Position numbers and translations under genes: made by a program. From Polynucleobacter sp. HIN5 (lineage in GTDB: Bacteria; Pseudomonadota; Gammaproteobacteria; Burkholderiales; Burkholderiaceae), in NCBI RefSeq assembly GCF_030297555.1, contig NZ_AP028136.1:1-64000 (forward strand): 64,000 bases of DNA, written 5' to 3'. The notes beneath the pieces are model-generated. The model did not search any database, was not told where the DNA came from, and worked only from the letters and a program-made list of their open reading frames with translations. This document shows, in pieces, positions 23,232-35,129 of the stretch; within the stretch, counting starts at the first letter, position 1, and the number at the start of each line of letters is the position of its first letter.

Positions 23232-24380
23232 TTACCTCGTTTCCCCATTGTTAGAGGGGGTAAGTAGAACCCGAACGGAATTCGCAGTTTTATTGCCATC
23301 AAAATCAAGCCAAGCCTTCTCCGCAAAGTCATAGAGTCTGCAGGTTTTGGCAGTATCAAAATACCATTTCCATGAGAACGGCTGAACAATAATTCTCTCT
23401 GGCAGAAGGGTTTCCAGTCGATTTTGGGCGGCCGGAAGGTTATAAAGGGGAACGCTCATATCAACGTGATGCGCGGTATGTTCCATGATGTGATGCATCA
23501 AGGCTCCCCAATAGAAACCAAAGGTTAAGTGAACCGTGGTCGATACAAAAGGCTGCGCCCTTAACCACTCTGATTTATTGTCGTACCAACAAACTGCTGG
23601 GTGGGTATGGTGTACATAGACCACAAACCCAATCATTCCGTTCCAAAATAAATAAGGAAGCACAAAGCCACACAGTATGGCGATCAGAACGGATTGCCCT
23701 GTGTTGATAGCAAAAAAGCTTAAGAGCCCAATCCAGATCAGTGCAAAGGCGCTCACCAGAACGTTATCTTTTATAAAAATAGAACGGTCCGCAGGGCGGT
23801 ATTTTTTATTGGGGAAGAACATCTTGTTCCACCAAATTTCAATCAAATAGTATGTGACGGGACCCCAACCACTTCGATAGTGCCGCTCTAGAAATTGTCG
23901 CCATTTGGGAAGGGCGTCATATTCTGATTTTGAAAGGGGTGCCCAAACAAAATCAAAGCCTTTGAGATTAGTTTGTCCATGATGGACTACGTTGTGCCCA
24001 ATATCCCAAAGGCTGTATGGAGTAAGGGAGGGCAAAAAAGCAATGCGACCAAGCACTTTGTTTAAGGAGCGATGGGCGGTAAAACTTTGATGACAGGCGT
24101 CGTGACCCAGGATAAAGATTCGTCCAGTCACAAAGCCGGCGATCACGCCAAATAGAATTTTGATCAGAATATTCTCAAAATAAACGGTAGCGGCAATACT
24201 GAGTATCCACAAGAGCGAATCGAGTATCAAAAGAGAAATGGCCCGGACTGTGCTTGCCTCGGTCATTGGGCTTAGCCATGACCGAATAACCTTGCGGTGA
24301 GGAAGGGGAAGATCTGGGCTTAGGGGTGCCGGATTAACCAATACTTGATTGGAGTGAAGGGCGCTATTGAACTCTGACAC
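23232..24380 (-). CDS. Membrane fatty-acid desaturase
   Basis: This 382-residue integral membrane protein has the three histidine clusters of the di-iron fatty-acid desaturase/hydroxylase superfamily: HDACH at 93-97, HNVVHH at 129-134 and HTAHH at 301-305. Four or more membrane helices lie between them, for example 50-80 and 210-250. Such enzymes insert a double bond into acyl chains of membrane lipids using O2 and an electron donor. The regioselectivity cannot be told. It is preceded on the minus strand by tRNA-Arg and followed by the small four-cysteine gene. Confidence 0.9.
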   Translation of the reverse strand: MSEFNSALHSNQVLVNPAPLSPDLPLPHRKVIRSWLSPMTEASTVRAISLLILDSLLWILSIAATVYFENILIKILFGVIAGFVTGRIFILGHDACHQSFTAHRSLNKVLGRIAFLPSLTPYSLWDIGHNVVHHGQTNLKGFDFVWAPLSKSEYDALPKWRQFLERHYRSGWGPVTYYLIEIWWNKMFFPNKKYRPADRSIFIKDNVLVSAFALIWIGLLSFFAINTGQSVLIAILCGFVLPYLFWNGMIGFVVYVHHTHPAVCWYDNKSEWLRAQPFVSTTVHLTFGFYWGALMHHIMEHTAHHVDMSVPLYNLPAAQNRLETLLPERIIVQPFSWKWYFDTAKTCRLYDFAEKAWLDFDGNKTANSVRVLLTPSNNGETR

Positions 24381-24448
24381 AGTAACTTTCTTTGGATGCC
24401 TGAATCATAGTGGTTTTTTGGGATTTCAGTATTACAGCATGATGAAAC

Positions 24449-24524
24449 TGGCGCGCCCGGCAGGAATCGAACCTGCGACCCTTGGCTTCGGAGGCCAATA
24501 CTCTATCCACTGAGCTACGGGCGC
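24449..24524 (-). tRNA. tRNA-Arg (anticodon CCG)
   Basis: On the minus strand a 76-base cloverleaf is seen. The 7-bp acceptor GCGCCCG/CGGGCGC, the D-arm TAGCTCAGTGGATAGAGTA, the anticodon loop CTCCGAA (CCG, reads CGG) and the T-loop GTTCGATTC are present, and the CCA end is encoded. It is a single tRNA gene between the desaturase and cytochrome c genes. Confidence is high from pairing. Confidence 0.95.
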
Positions 24525-24577
24525 ATTCAAAATAAATCAGTATGTATTGTAAGTGCCTGAGACCAGCTTGCTCTCGG

Positions 24578-24583
24578 TATAAT
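24578..24583 (+). promoter_or_regulatory. Predicted -10 element before the cytochrome c gene
   Basis: A perfect TATAAT is present 39 bases before the ATG at 24623. No good -35 hexamer is seen at 16-18 bases upstream (the best is TGCCTG), so the promoter may depend on an activator. Prediction only. Confidence 0.4.
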
Positions 24584-24622
24584 TCATGGCATTCTTAGTT
24601 AACCACCCTTTTTCGAGCCATT

Positions 24623-25147
24623 ATGAGTGAAGAGCACGGTAATTTAATCAAAAATACAAAGCAATTGAGTATTGCGGTAATTGCTAGTTTTTTTGTACCC
24701 CTAATCATTATTTTCTTGTTGATTGTTTATGTCAGTAGTGGAAAAAATAAAGAAAATGTGGCCTCAGAAAAAAGCACCGAGACCTTGATTAAGCCGGTTG
24801 GTAAATTGAATTTCAAGGATGCCAGCGCTCCCCGCGAAGTTCAAACGGGCGAGGCGGTTTACAAAGCAGTATGCGCTTCTTGCCATAACTCCGGCGCTGC
24901 TGGCGCTCCAAAGTATGCGGATTCATCCGCCTGGGGCGGCAGAATCGCCAAAGGCTATGACGCCCTCTATGCATCGGTCATGAAGGGCAAAGGCGCTATG
25001 CCAGCCCGTGGCGGCGCAAGCCCTGCAGATGTCAGCGATTATGAAATTGCTCGATCGGTTGTTTACCTAGCGAATTCGGCCGGTGGAAAATTTGCTGAGC
25101 CCAAGGCCCCCGCTCCCGCACCGGCACCAGCAGAGCCAGCAAAGTAA
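24623..25147 (+). CDS. Membrane-anchored monoheme cytochrome c (c5-like)
   Basis: This 174-residue protein has a cytoplasmic N-terminus, one membrane helix (about 15-37) as an uncleaved anchor, and a cytochrome c domain with heme motif CASCH at 84-88. The probable axial methionine is in GAMPARGG at about 126. It belongs to the CytC5/CccA-like group and would carry electrons on the periplasmic side. The C-terminal 20 residues are an alanine-proline repeat of low complexity. Its stop codon abuts the stop of convergent rsmI with no gap. Confidence 0.92.
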   Translation: MSEEHGNLIKNTKQLSIAVIASFFVPLIIIFLLIVYVSSGKNKENVASEKSTETLIKPVGKLNFKDASAPREVQTGEAVYKAVCASCHNSGAAGAPKYADSSAWGGRIAKGYDALYASVMKGKGAMPARGGASPADVSDYEIARSVVYLANSAGGKFAEPKAPAPAPAPAEPAK

Positions 25148-26044
25148 CTAGCTGCCCCCCTTCTTTACTTTAAGGGCAAGTTCATAGGCCTCATTTTTTT
25201 GAAGGCCATACATCGATTGCAAAACTGCACAAAGATCTTTGCTACTCAATTGCTCACTGAGCAAATGGGCTAAGCGTAAAGATTCGTCGCTTTCAGTAAC
25301 AATTTTGCGATCCCTCCCCTCAAGGACAAAGACAAATTCCCCCTTTAAGTGATTGGGGTTTTCCAACCAGGCTGGGATTTCGTTAGGCCTTAATGAAAAA
25401 AGGCCCTCAAATTTTTTAGTTAGCTCTCGCCCAATGATTATTCGTCGATCACTATCGAGAAGCTTACTCAATCGAATTAAGGTTTTAGTTAAGCGATGGG
25501 GGCTCTCGTAAAACAGGGTTGGAATGGGGCTTTCAATCATGAAACGAAGCACCTCTTCTAACTCATTTTTGGGGGTGGGCAAAAAGCCCAGAAACTGAAA
25601 TTGCCCGCGACCTGTTAGCAATGCTCCTCCCGTAACCGAAAGCATGGCAGTCAGTGCGCTTGCGCCTGGAATGGGAATGGTTCGATAGCCGTTCATTTGA
25701 ATTTCGGTGACCAAACGAGCCCCAGGATCGGAGACTCCTGGGGTACCAGCATCTGATAGATAGGCCCAGCGTTCTCCCGCTTCAAGACGGACCATCAGTT
25801 TTTTTGCCGCCTCAAGTTCGTTGTGCTCATGAATGGCCACCATTGGTTTGGTAATTCCATAATGCTTGAGAAGTAATAGGCTATGACGTTTGTCCTCACA
25901 GGCAATGCCGTCGACAAGGCTCAGCACATGCAATGCTCTGAATGTAATGTCCCCCAGATTTCCGATGGGGGTGGCAACGACATACAAACTGGCACTTGGA
26001 AAGTCTTGCTTTTGCAATGCGTCGAGTGATGGTATTTCCAGCAT
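25148..26044 (-). CDS. rsmI: 16S rRNA 2'-O-ribose C1402 methyltransferase RsmI
   Basis: RsmI methylates the 2'-OH of C1402 in the 16S decoding centre. The protein is about 298 residues of the tetrapyrrole-methylase fold, with ATPIGNLGDITFRAL, the ACEDKRHSLLLL block, AYLSDAGTPGVSDPG and IPGASALTAMLS (S-adenosylmethionine site). The ATG at 26044 is chosen over an upstream TTG at 26065 because AAAGGGG lies just before it. It is divergent from the SIS-domain gene. The pairing with diaA and a BON lipoprotein matches the E. coli rsmI region. Confidence 0.96.
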   Translation of the reverse strand: MLEIPSLDALQKQDFPSASLYVVATPIGNLGDITFRALHVLSLVDGIACEDKRHSLLLLKHYGITKPMVAIHEHNELEAAKKLMVRLEAGERWAYLSDAGTPGVSDPGARLVTEIQMNGYRTIPIPGASALTAMLSVTGGALLTGRGQFQFLGFLPTPKNELEEVLRFMIESPIPTLFYESPHRLTKTLIRLSKLLDSDRRIIIGRELTKKFEGLFSLRPNEIPAWLENPNHLKGEFVFVLEGRDRKIVTESDESLRLAHLLSEQLSSKDLCAVLQSMYGLQKNEAYELALKVKKGGS

Positions 26045-26142
26045 GAAGAACCCCTTTAGAATCAATTATCCCTGTAAATGAATCGAAACGAAAATCACAC
26101 GGAACAGGATTTGGGGATTGCAAAACAGAGCATAATATTGTG

Positions 26143-26751
26143 ATGAAAACAAAACCAGTCGATGAGCTAAAAGCCAGGGCACAACAGCATTTTGTTGATA
26201 GTATTGCGACAAAGCAGTTGGGGGCCCAAGTCTTACCTTTAGAAATTGCGCGCGCCATTCTTTTGATCACACAATCGATTGAAGCCGGCGGAAAAATAAT
26301 GGCCTGCGGGAATGGTGGATCCGCAGCAGACGCACAACATTTTGCAGCTGAACTAATGGGTCGCTTTGAACGTGAGCGTCGCGAGCTTGCTGCGCTCGCA
26401 CTCACAACCGACTCGTCCATATTGACAGCCATCGGAAATGATTACAGTTATGAGGATGTATTTAGCAAGCAGGTGCGCGGTATCGGGCGCCAAGGCGATG
26501 TCTTGATTGCGATATCAACATCCGGGAACTCAAAGAATGTTGTCAAGGCGATTGAAGCAGCCAAAAAGATTGGTATTCATATTGTTGCGATGACAGGCAA
26601 TGGCGGGGGAAAAATTGCTACATTACTAAGCGACAAAGATGTTCATTTATGTGTTCCAGCAACCCGTACTGCACGCATTCAAGAAACCCATTTACTTTTG
26701 TTGCACTGCCTTTGTGATGGCGTGGATCACGTTTTGTTTAGCGAGGATTGA
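26143..26751 (+). CDS. diaA: SIS-domain protein, DiaA / phosphoheptose isomerase family
   Basis: This SIS-domain protein of about 202 residues has the sugar-phosphate-binding CGNGGSAADAQHFAAE near 55-70, TTDSSILTAIGNDYSYEDVFSKQ and ISTSGNSKNV. It belongs to the family of DiaA (which binds DnaA and promotes timely initiation) and GmhA (sedoheptulose-7-phosphate isomerase for LPS heptose). Residues alone do not separate the two. The neighbours rsmI and a BON lipoprotein match the E. coli rsmI-diaA-dolP cluster, which favours DiaA. Start is ATG 26143 (GTG 26140 possible). The lipoprotein gene begins one base after its stop. Confidence 0.85.
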   Translation: MKTKPVDELKARAQQHFVDSIATKQLGAQVLPLEIARAILLITQSIEAGGKIMACGNGGSAADAQHFAAELMGRFERERRELAALALTTDSSILTAIGNDYSYEDVFSKQVRGIGRQGDVLIAISTSGNSKNVVKAIEAAKKIGIHIVAMTGNGGGKIATLLSDKDVHLCVPATRTARIQETHLLLLHCLCDGVDHVLFSED

Positions 26752-26752
26752 A

Positions 26753-27397
26753 ATGAAGCGACTCGTCAAAATAGTTTGTATGGCCCTACTAGCACTGCAG
26801 CTATCTGCTTGCGGTGTTTTAGTGGTTGGTGGCATGGTGGGTGGCGTAACAATCTTGGCTGATCGTAGAACGCCCGCGGTCCAGGCAATTGATTTAGGAA
26901 TTGAGATTGAAGCTAATAGTCAGCTCTCCAAAAAGTTTGGGGATTCTGCGCACATCGTCGTTGTCTCTTTTAACCAAAAAGTTCTTCTAATCGGCGAGGC
27001 GAAAGACGAGACCATCAAGACTCAGGCAGGCAATGATGTGAAGGCGATGAAGAATGTCCGCTCCTTGTTCAATGAAATTGCGATCGGGCCCAATAGCTCA
27101 TTGGGTCAAAGGGCAAGTGATACCTATCTGGCCTCAACTATCAAAACCCAACTCATTTTTAGCCCTGATATTCCCTCAAATTCCATGAACATCTCGGTTG
27201 AGAGTGGCAAAGTTTATTTAATGGGGATATTGACCCAGCAAGAGGCCGACAAGGCTAAGCAAATTGTTAGCAAGGTAAGCGGTGTGAAGCAGGTATTTGC
27301 CTTTTTTGACATTATTTCGGAAGCGGAGAAGCGGCGCCTTGAGCAAGAAGGTAAGGCAAGAACCTCGCAGCCAGACACCAATCCAGCCCCAAACTGA
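26753..27397 (+). CDS. dolP: BON-domain outer-membrane lipoprotein (DolP-like)
   Basis: This protein of 214 residues starts with a lipoprotein signal peptide ending in the lipobox LSAC, with the acylated cysteine at residue 20. Two BON domains follow (about 45-115 and 125-195), with hydrophobic VRSLFNEIAIGPNSSLGQRASDTYLASTIKT and ISVESGKVYLMG features typical of the second BON. E. coli DolP (YraP) has this layout and maintains the outer membrane. The ATG at 26753 is one base after the diaA stop. The last 20 residues are charged and proline-rich. Confidence 0.88.
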   Translation: MKRLVKIVCMALLALQLSACGVLVVGGMVGGVTILADRRTPAVQAIDLGIEIEANSQLSKKFGDSAHIVVVSFNQKVLLIGEAKDETIKTQAGNDVKAMKNVRSLFNEIAIGPNSSLGQRASDTYLASTIKTQLIFSPDIPSNSMNISVESGKVYLMGILTQQEADKAKQIVSKVSGVKQVFAFFDIISEAEKRRLEQEGKARTSQPDTNPAPN

Positions 27398-27574
27398 ATT
27401 TGGATGTGTTTTGATCCCAAATAATTAGTATTTACCCTAATATCTGGCCCCCCCGCTTTCTATAAATTCAAAGAGTTGGCCAAAGAGATTTTCTAACCTA
27501 TTGATTTTATTGTGGCCCAAGTTTACAGGGCTAATTTTGGGGTCCGGCAGCATAAAAATATTTGTAAGAAGGTG

Positions 27575-27603
27575 TTGACATCCCTCTAAGGGTATGTCAT
27601 AGT
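27575..27603 (+). promoter_or_regulatory. Predicted rRNA operon promoter
   Basis: A perfect TTGACA (27575-27580), a 17-base spacer and CATAGT (27598-27603, 4 of 6 to TATAAT) precede the 16S gene by about 210 bases. The position and AT-rich upstream sequence fit an rrn promoter. Prediction from hexamers and spacing only. Confidence 0.6.
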
Positions 27604-27661
27604 TATGGACTTCGCTGAATTTCCATGAATTGTCTCTGGGGACGGCCTTCTTTAAAAATTA

Positions 27662-27683
27662 GTCAACCGATAATTGTGGGTAC
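27662..27683 (+). promoter_or_regulatory. 16S precursor processing stem, left arm
   Basis: Bases 27662-27683 are complementary to 29370-29391 after 16S, with about 20 of 22 positions paired (one G-U). This forms the long-range stem that encloses 16S for RNase III cleavage, as known in other bacteria. Pairing is seen directly; the processing role is inferred. Confidence 0.7.
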
Positions 27684-27812
27684 TGAGTAGAGGCATCCAG
27701 TCCTTCGGGACAGATGTATATAAACAGTACTCATAGACAGTAAAAATGATTTGGTTTTTTACCAAGTCAATTTCTTAAATGAGTGCGACGAACCGCAAGG
27801 TTCACAGGAATT

Positions 27813-29348
<1,536 letters not shown>

Positions 29349-29369
29349 GAGAATGATGCTAAAACTTTA

Positions 29370-29391
29370 GTGCCCACACTTATCGGTTGAC
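29370..29391 (+). promoter_or_regulatory. 16S precursor processing stem, right arm
   Basis: Complement of the left arm at 27662-27683, 24 bases after the 16S 3' end and just before tRNA-Ile. Confidence 0.7.
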
Positions 29392-29403
29392 AAAAAACGC
29401 CAC

Positions 29404-29480
29404 GGGTCTGTAGCTCAGCTGGTTAGAGCACCGTCTTGATAAGGCGGGGGTCGTAGGTTCAAGTCCTACCAGACCCACCA
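29404..29480 (+). tRNA. tRNA-Ile (anticodon GAT)
   Basis: A 77-base cloverleaf with acceptor GGGTCTG/CAGACCC, D-arm GTAGCTCAGCTGGTTAGAGC and anticodon loop in CTTGATAAG (GAT) is present. The T-arm contains GTTCAAGTC and the CCA is encoded. It is the usual first spacer tRNA between 16S and 23S. Confidence 0.96.
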
Positions 29481-29508
29481 TCAAGCGGCGGTACAGATTG
29501 CGGTCGAT

Positions 29509-29584
29509 GGGGGATTAGCTCAGCTGGGAGAGCACCTGCTTTGCAAGCAGGGGGTCGTCGGTTCGATCCCGTCATCCTCCACCA
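29509..29584 (+). tRNA. tRNA-Ala (anticodon TGC)
   Basis: A 76-base tRNA with anticodon loop TTTGCAA (TGC), T-arm GTTCGATCC and encoded CCA is present. The acceptor GGGGGAT/ATCCTCC contains the G3-U70 wobble pair, the recognition signature of alanyl-tRNA synthetase. It follows tRNA-Ile after 28 bases, the usual 16S-23S spacer order. Confidence 0.96.
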
Positions 29585-29820
29585 TCATTAAATGTCAAAA
29601 CAAAGCATTGCTGCAGTGTTTTGTTTTGCCATTTATGGCTGTTCTTTAACAATTTGAGTAAGCAATGCGTTTGATGCATCTTTGAGAGTGCATCAAACAA
29701 CAAGTAGTATGGGTAGTGATTGAATCATCAGTAATACAAATGAGTTTTATCAAGTTTGGATTACGGCAAACATGTCAGAAGTAAAACCTGTAACCAGTAT
29801 CAGTAATGGTGCTCGTTATA
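29585..29820 (+). promoter_or_regulatory. 16S-23S spacer with hairpins and boxA
   Basis: This 236-base spacer after tRNA-Ala holds a long hairpin (arms 29590-29607 and 29617-29634, 16 of 18 paired, 9-base loop). It also has a boxA TGTTCTTTAACA at 29640-29651 for Nus-factor antitermination and the left arm of the 23S processing stem (29651-29667). A perfect 10-bp hairpin follows (29669-29678 with 29689-29698). Confidence 0.75.
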
Positions 29821-32692
<2,872 letters not shown>

Positions 32693-32754
32693 TATAACCA
32701 GCACCATTGTGCTGAAGTTTGCGTGATTCAAGTCACTATCGATATTAAGTAATA

Positions 32755-32771
32755 CATTGCTTGCTCAAATT
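32755..32771 (+). promoter_or_regulatory. 23S precursor processing stem, right arm
   Basis: CATTGCTTGCTCAAATT is complementary to 29651-29667 before 23S, with 16 of 17 positions paired and one G-U. It encloses 23S for RNase III processing, by analogy with known rRNA operons. Confidence 0.7.
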
Positions 32772-32772
32772 G

Positions 32773-32793
32773 GGTTGTTTCTTTGGAAACAAC
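32773..32793 (+). promoter_or_regulatory. Hairpin between 23S and 5S
   Basis: GGTTGTTTC and its complement GAAACAACC form a 9-bp stem with a short loop. It lies in the 23S-5S spacer beside the 23S processing arm and may guide RNase processing of the precursor. Confidence 0.5.
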
Positions 32794-32803
32794 CTACCAT
32801 CTA

Positions 32804-32919
32804 CGCCCGGTGACCATAGCGAGTTGGAACCACCCCTTCCCATCCCGAACAGGACCGTGAAACGACTCAACGCCGATGATAGTGCGGATTACCCGTGTGA
32901 AAGTAGGTAATTGCCGGGC
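32804..32919 (+). rRNA. rrf: 5S ribosomal RNA
   Basis: A 5S gene of about 116 bases is seen, with the closing stem GCCCGG/CCGGGC, the loop block CCATCCCGAACAGG and the GAAAGTAGG region. It completes the rrn operon and is followed by a strong terminator. Ends are estimated to within a few bases. Confidence 0.94.
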
Positions 32920-32930
32920 ACCAATGTGTG

Positions 32931-32960
32931 ACGCCCAGACCCCTACGGTCTGGGCGTTTT
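32931..32960 (+). terminator. Intrinsic terminator of the rRNA operon
   Basis: A perfect 10-bp GC-rich stem (32931-32940 ACGCCCAGAC with 32948-32957) and a 7-base loop are followed by a T run. It lies 11 bases after 5S, where the rrn operon should end. Confidence 0.88.
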
Positions 32961-32985
32961 CACTTGTGGAAGAAGGACTTGCAGA

Positions 32986-33014
32986 TTGACAGCAGTGACC
33001 GAACAAGAGAAAAT
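32986..33014 (+). promoter_or_regulatory. Predicted promoter of the tRNA-tuf cluster
   Basis: A perfect TTGACA (32986-32991), a 17-base spacer and GAAAAT (33009-33014, 4 of 6) are seen right after the rrn terminator. Transcription would start near 33021, just before tRNA-Tyr at 33026. Prediction only. Confidence 0.55.
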
Positions 33015-33025
33015 GTACGGTTCTC

Positions 33026-33111
33026 GGAGAGATGCCCGAGCGGCTAAAGGGGGCAGACTGTAAATCTGTTGGCTTACGCCTACGTTGGTTCGAATCCAAC
33101 TCTCTCCACCA
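33026..33111 (+). tRNA. tRNA-Tyr (anticodon GTA)
   Basis: An 86-base class II tRNA is present, with acceptor GGAGAGA/TCTCTCC, anticodon loop CTGTAAA (GTA), a long variable arm (GGCTTACGCC region), T-loop GTTCGAATC and encoded CCA. The long variable arm is expected for bacterial tRNA-Tyr. It opens the tRNA-Tyr-Gly-Thr-tuf cluster. Confidence 0.95.
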
Positions 33112-33184
33112 GATGAATGGGTAGTAAAAGAAGTAAGAGCGGAATAAGTGAAGTATGAGTGGATGTAACTAAGCAGTTTTTACT

Positions 33185-33258
33185 GCGGGTGTAGCTCAAT
33201 GGTAGAGCTGAAGCCTTCCAAGCTTATGACGAGGGTTCGATTCCCTTCACCCGCTCCA
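33185..33258 (+). tRNA. tRNA-Gly (anticodon TCC)
   Basis: A 74-base tRNA is present, with acceptor GCGGGTG/CACCCGC, D-arm GTAGCTCAATGGTAGAGC, anticodon loop TTCCAA (TCC), T-loop GTTCGATTC and encoded CCA after discriminator T. It lies between tRNA-Tyr and tRNA-Thr. Confidence 0.95.
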
Positions 33259-33307
33259 GCTTTTGTAGTTCATGTGCAGTATCGATGCAGTGTGATGTAA
33301 GAGCGCT

Positions 33308-33382
<75 letters not shown>

Positions 33383-33434
33383 GTTTTTGTGGTTAATTTT
33401 TTTAGTGTGACTCAATTTGATTTAAGTAGATTAC

Positions 33435-34637
33435 AAGGCACCCAAAATGGCAAAAGAAAAATTTGAACGGACTAAACCCCATGTGAACGTTGGCACCATT
33501 GGTCACGTCGACCACGGTAAGACCACCTTAACTGCAGCAATTACCACCGTGCTCTCCAAGCTCTTTGGTGGTGAAGCCAAAGCCTACGATCAGATCGATG
33601 CGGCCCCTGAAGAGAAGGCCCGTGGTATTACGATCAATACCGCCCACGTCGAGTATGAGACCAAGAATCGTCACTACGCGCACGTCGATTGCCCAGGCCA
33701 CGCCGACTACGTGAAGAACATGATTACCGGTGCAGCGCAGATGGACGGCGCCATTTTGGTGGTCTCGGCCGCTGACGGCCCCATGCCCCAAACCCGTGAG
33801 CACATCCTCTTGGCCCGCCAAGTGGGCGTGCCTTACATCATCGTGTTTATGAACAAATGCGATATGGTGGATGACGCTGAACTCTTAGAGCTCGTGGAGA
33901 TGGAAGTACGTGAGCTGCTCTCCAAGTACGAGTTCCCAGGCGACGATACCCCCATCGTCAAGGGCTCTGCCAAGCTCGCCTTAGAAGGCGACAAGGGTGA
34001 GCTCGGTGAGGGCGCCATCATGAAGCTTGCCGAAGCCTTAGATAGTTATATCCCCAATCCCGAGCGGGCGATTGATGGCGCATTCTTGATGCCAGTCGAA
34101 GACGTGTTCTCGATCTCCGGTCGTGGCACGGTGGTGACCGGTCGTGTCGAGCGCGGCATTGTGAAAGTCGGTGAAGAGATTGAGATCGTCGGTATTAAGC
34201 CAACGCTGAAGACCACCTGCACTGGCGTCGAGATGTTCCGTAAACTGCTCGATCAAGGTCAAGCCGGTGATAACGTCGGTATCCTCTTACGCGGTACCAA
34301 GCGTGAGGAAGTGGAGCGTGGCCAAGTATTAGCTAAGCCCGGCTCGATTACCCCCCACACCCACTTTACCGCTGAGGTTTATGTATTGTCCAAAGATGAG
34401 GGCGGTCGTCATACCCCCTTCTTTAACAACTACCGTCCTCAGTTTTACTTCCGTACCACCGATGTCACTGGCTCGATTGAGTTGCCAAAGGACAAGGAGA
34501 TGGTGATGCCTGGCGATAACGTCACCATCACCGTAAAGCTCATTGCCCCCATCGCGATGGAAGAGGGCTTGCGCTTTGCAATCCGTGAAGGCGGTCGTAC
34601 CGTCGGTGCGGGTGTGGTTGCGAAGATTTTGGCTTAA
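33435..34637. repeat. 1,203-base direct repeat (tuf copy 1)
   Basis: The sequence from 33435 to the tuf stop codon appears identical to 50067-51269. Similarity begins 12 bases before ATG and stops at the base after the stop codon. The two copies are in direct orientation, 16,632 bases apart. Comparison was by eye on the printed lines. Confidence 0.9.
33447..34637 (+). CDS. tuf: Elongation factor Tu (first copy)
   Basis: EF-Tu delivers aminoacyl-tRNA to the ribosome in a GTP-dependent manner. The 396-residue protein has the P-loop GHVDHGKTT at 19-27, the DCPGHADYV motif, NKCDMVDD (guanine specificity) and beta-barrel domains 2 and 3. It is identical at protein level to the copy at 50079, and the DNA looks identical too, including 12 bases before the start. 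It follows the tRNA-Tyr-Gly-Thr cluster and precedes tRNA-Trp and secE. Confidence 0.98.
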   Translation: MAKEKFERTKPHVNVGTIGHVDHGKTTLTAAITTVLSKLFGGEAKAYDQIDAAPEEKARGITINTAHVEYETKNRHYAHVDCPGHADYVKNMITGAAQMDGAILVVSAADGPMPQTREHILLARQVGVPYIIVFMNKCDMVDDAELLELVEMEVRELLSKYEFPGDDTPIVKGSAKLALEGDKGELGEGAIMKLAEALDSYIPNPERAIDGAFLMPVEDVFSISGRGTVVTGRVERGIVKVGEEIEIVGIKPTLKTTCTGVEMFRKLLDQGQAGDNVGILLRGTKREEVERGQVLAKPGSITPHTHFTAEVYVLSKDEGGRHTPFFNNYRPQFYFRTTDVTGSIELPKDKEMVMPGDNVTITVKLIAPIAMEEGLRFAIREGGRTVGAGVVAKILA

Positions 34638-34646
34638 GAACGAATT

Positions 34647-34722
34647 AGGGGCGTAGCTCAATTGGCAGAGCGTTGGTCTCCAAAACCAAAGGTTGGGGGT
34701 TCGATGCCCTCCGCCCCTGCCA
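34647..34722 (+). tRNA. tRNA-Trp (anticodon CCA)
   Basis: A 76-base tRNA is present, with acceptor AGGGGCG/CGCCCCT, D-arm GTAGCTCAATTGGCAGAGC, anticodon loop CTCCAAA (CCA), T-loop GTTCGATGC and encoded CCA. It sits between tuf and secE, as in many Proteobacteria. Confidence 0.95.
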
Positions 34723-34745
34723 GCATTAAGTAAGCGGATTTGTAA

Positions 34746-35123
34746 ATGTCACAACAAACGATAGATAGCTCGGAGCAGAAATCAGGTTGGGTTAGCCTTG
34801 TAGCGGTTGCTATTGTGATCGCTGCGTTGGTTCTCTATTACACCCTGATTGACCAAGGCTATTGGGTTCGTCTTGGTGCATTATTGGGCGGAATTGCTCT
34901 CGCAGTTATTTTGATGGCATTTTCATCCGATGGTAAGCGTTTTATAGCCTATAGCAAAGACTCTTGGTTAGAGGTAAAAAAAGTAGTTTGGCCGACCCGC
35001 CAAGAATCAACTCGTATGACTCTTGTGGTGTTTGGCTTCGTTCTAATCATGGCGCTCTTTTTATGGCTAATTGATAAATTGGTCGAATGGCTTGTGTTCT
35101 CAATCTTTTTAGGCTGGAAGTGA
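34746..35123 (+). CDS. secE: Preprotein translocase subunit SecE
   Basis: SecE clamps SecY in the inner-membrane translocon. The 125-residue protein has three predicted membrane helices (about 15-36, 38-60 and 92-120), as in E. coli SecE, plus the conserved amphipathic stretch SWLEVKKVVWPTRQE before the last helix. It is followed by nusG after 6 bases; the secE-nusG pair is conserved. Confidence 0.96.
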   Translation: MSQQTIDSSEQKSGWVSLVAVAIVIAALVLYYTLIDQGYWVRLGALLGGIALAVILMAFSSDGKRFIAYSKDSWLEVKKVVWPTRQESTRMTLVVFGFVLIMALFLWLIDKLVEWLVFSIFLGWK

Positions 35124-35129
35124 GGCAAT

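Larger units (their letters stand above)
27398..27812. other. rRNA operon upstream and leader region, no gene
   Basis: No coding gene is visible in these 415 bases. They contain the probable rRNA promoter (27575-27603) and the left arm of the 16S processing stem (27662-27683). They also hold a T-rich leader up to the 16S 5' end. A region near 27420-27450 is AT-rich and may act as an UP-type element, which is inference. Confidence 0.6.

Noticed and set aside
23008..23254. Plus-strand ORF of 75 codons opposite the small four-cysteine gene
   Set aside because: It lacks a plausible start signal and protein features, while the minus-strand frame has two CxxC pairs.
33528..33821. Minus-strand ORFs of 60-110 codons inside tuf, repeated in both copies
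   Set aside because: They are shadows of the highly biased tuf codons and duplicate only because tuf is duplicated.
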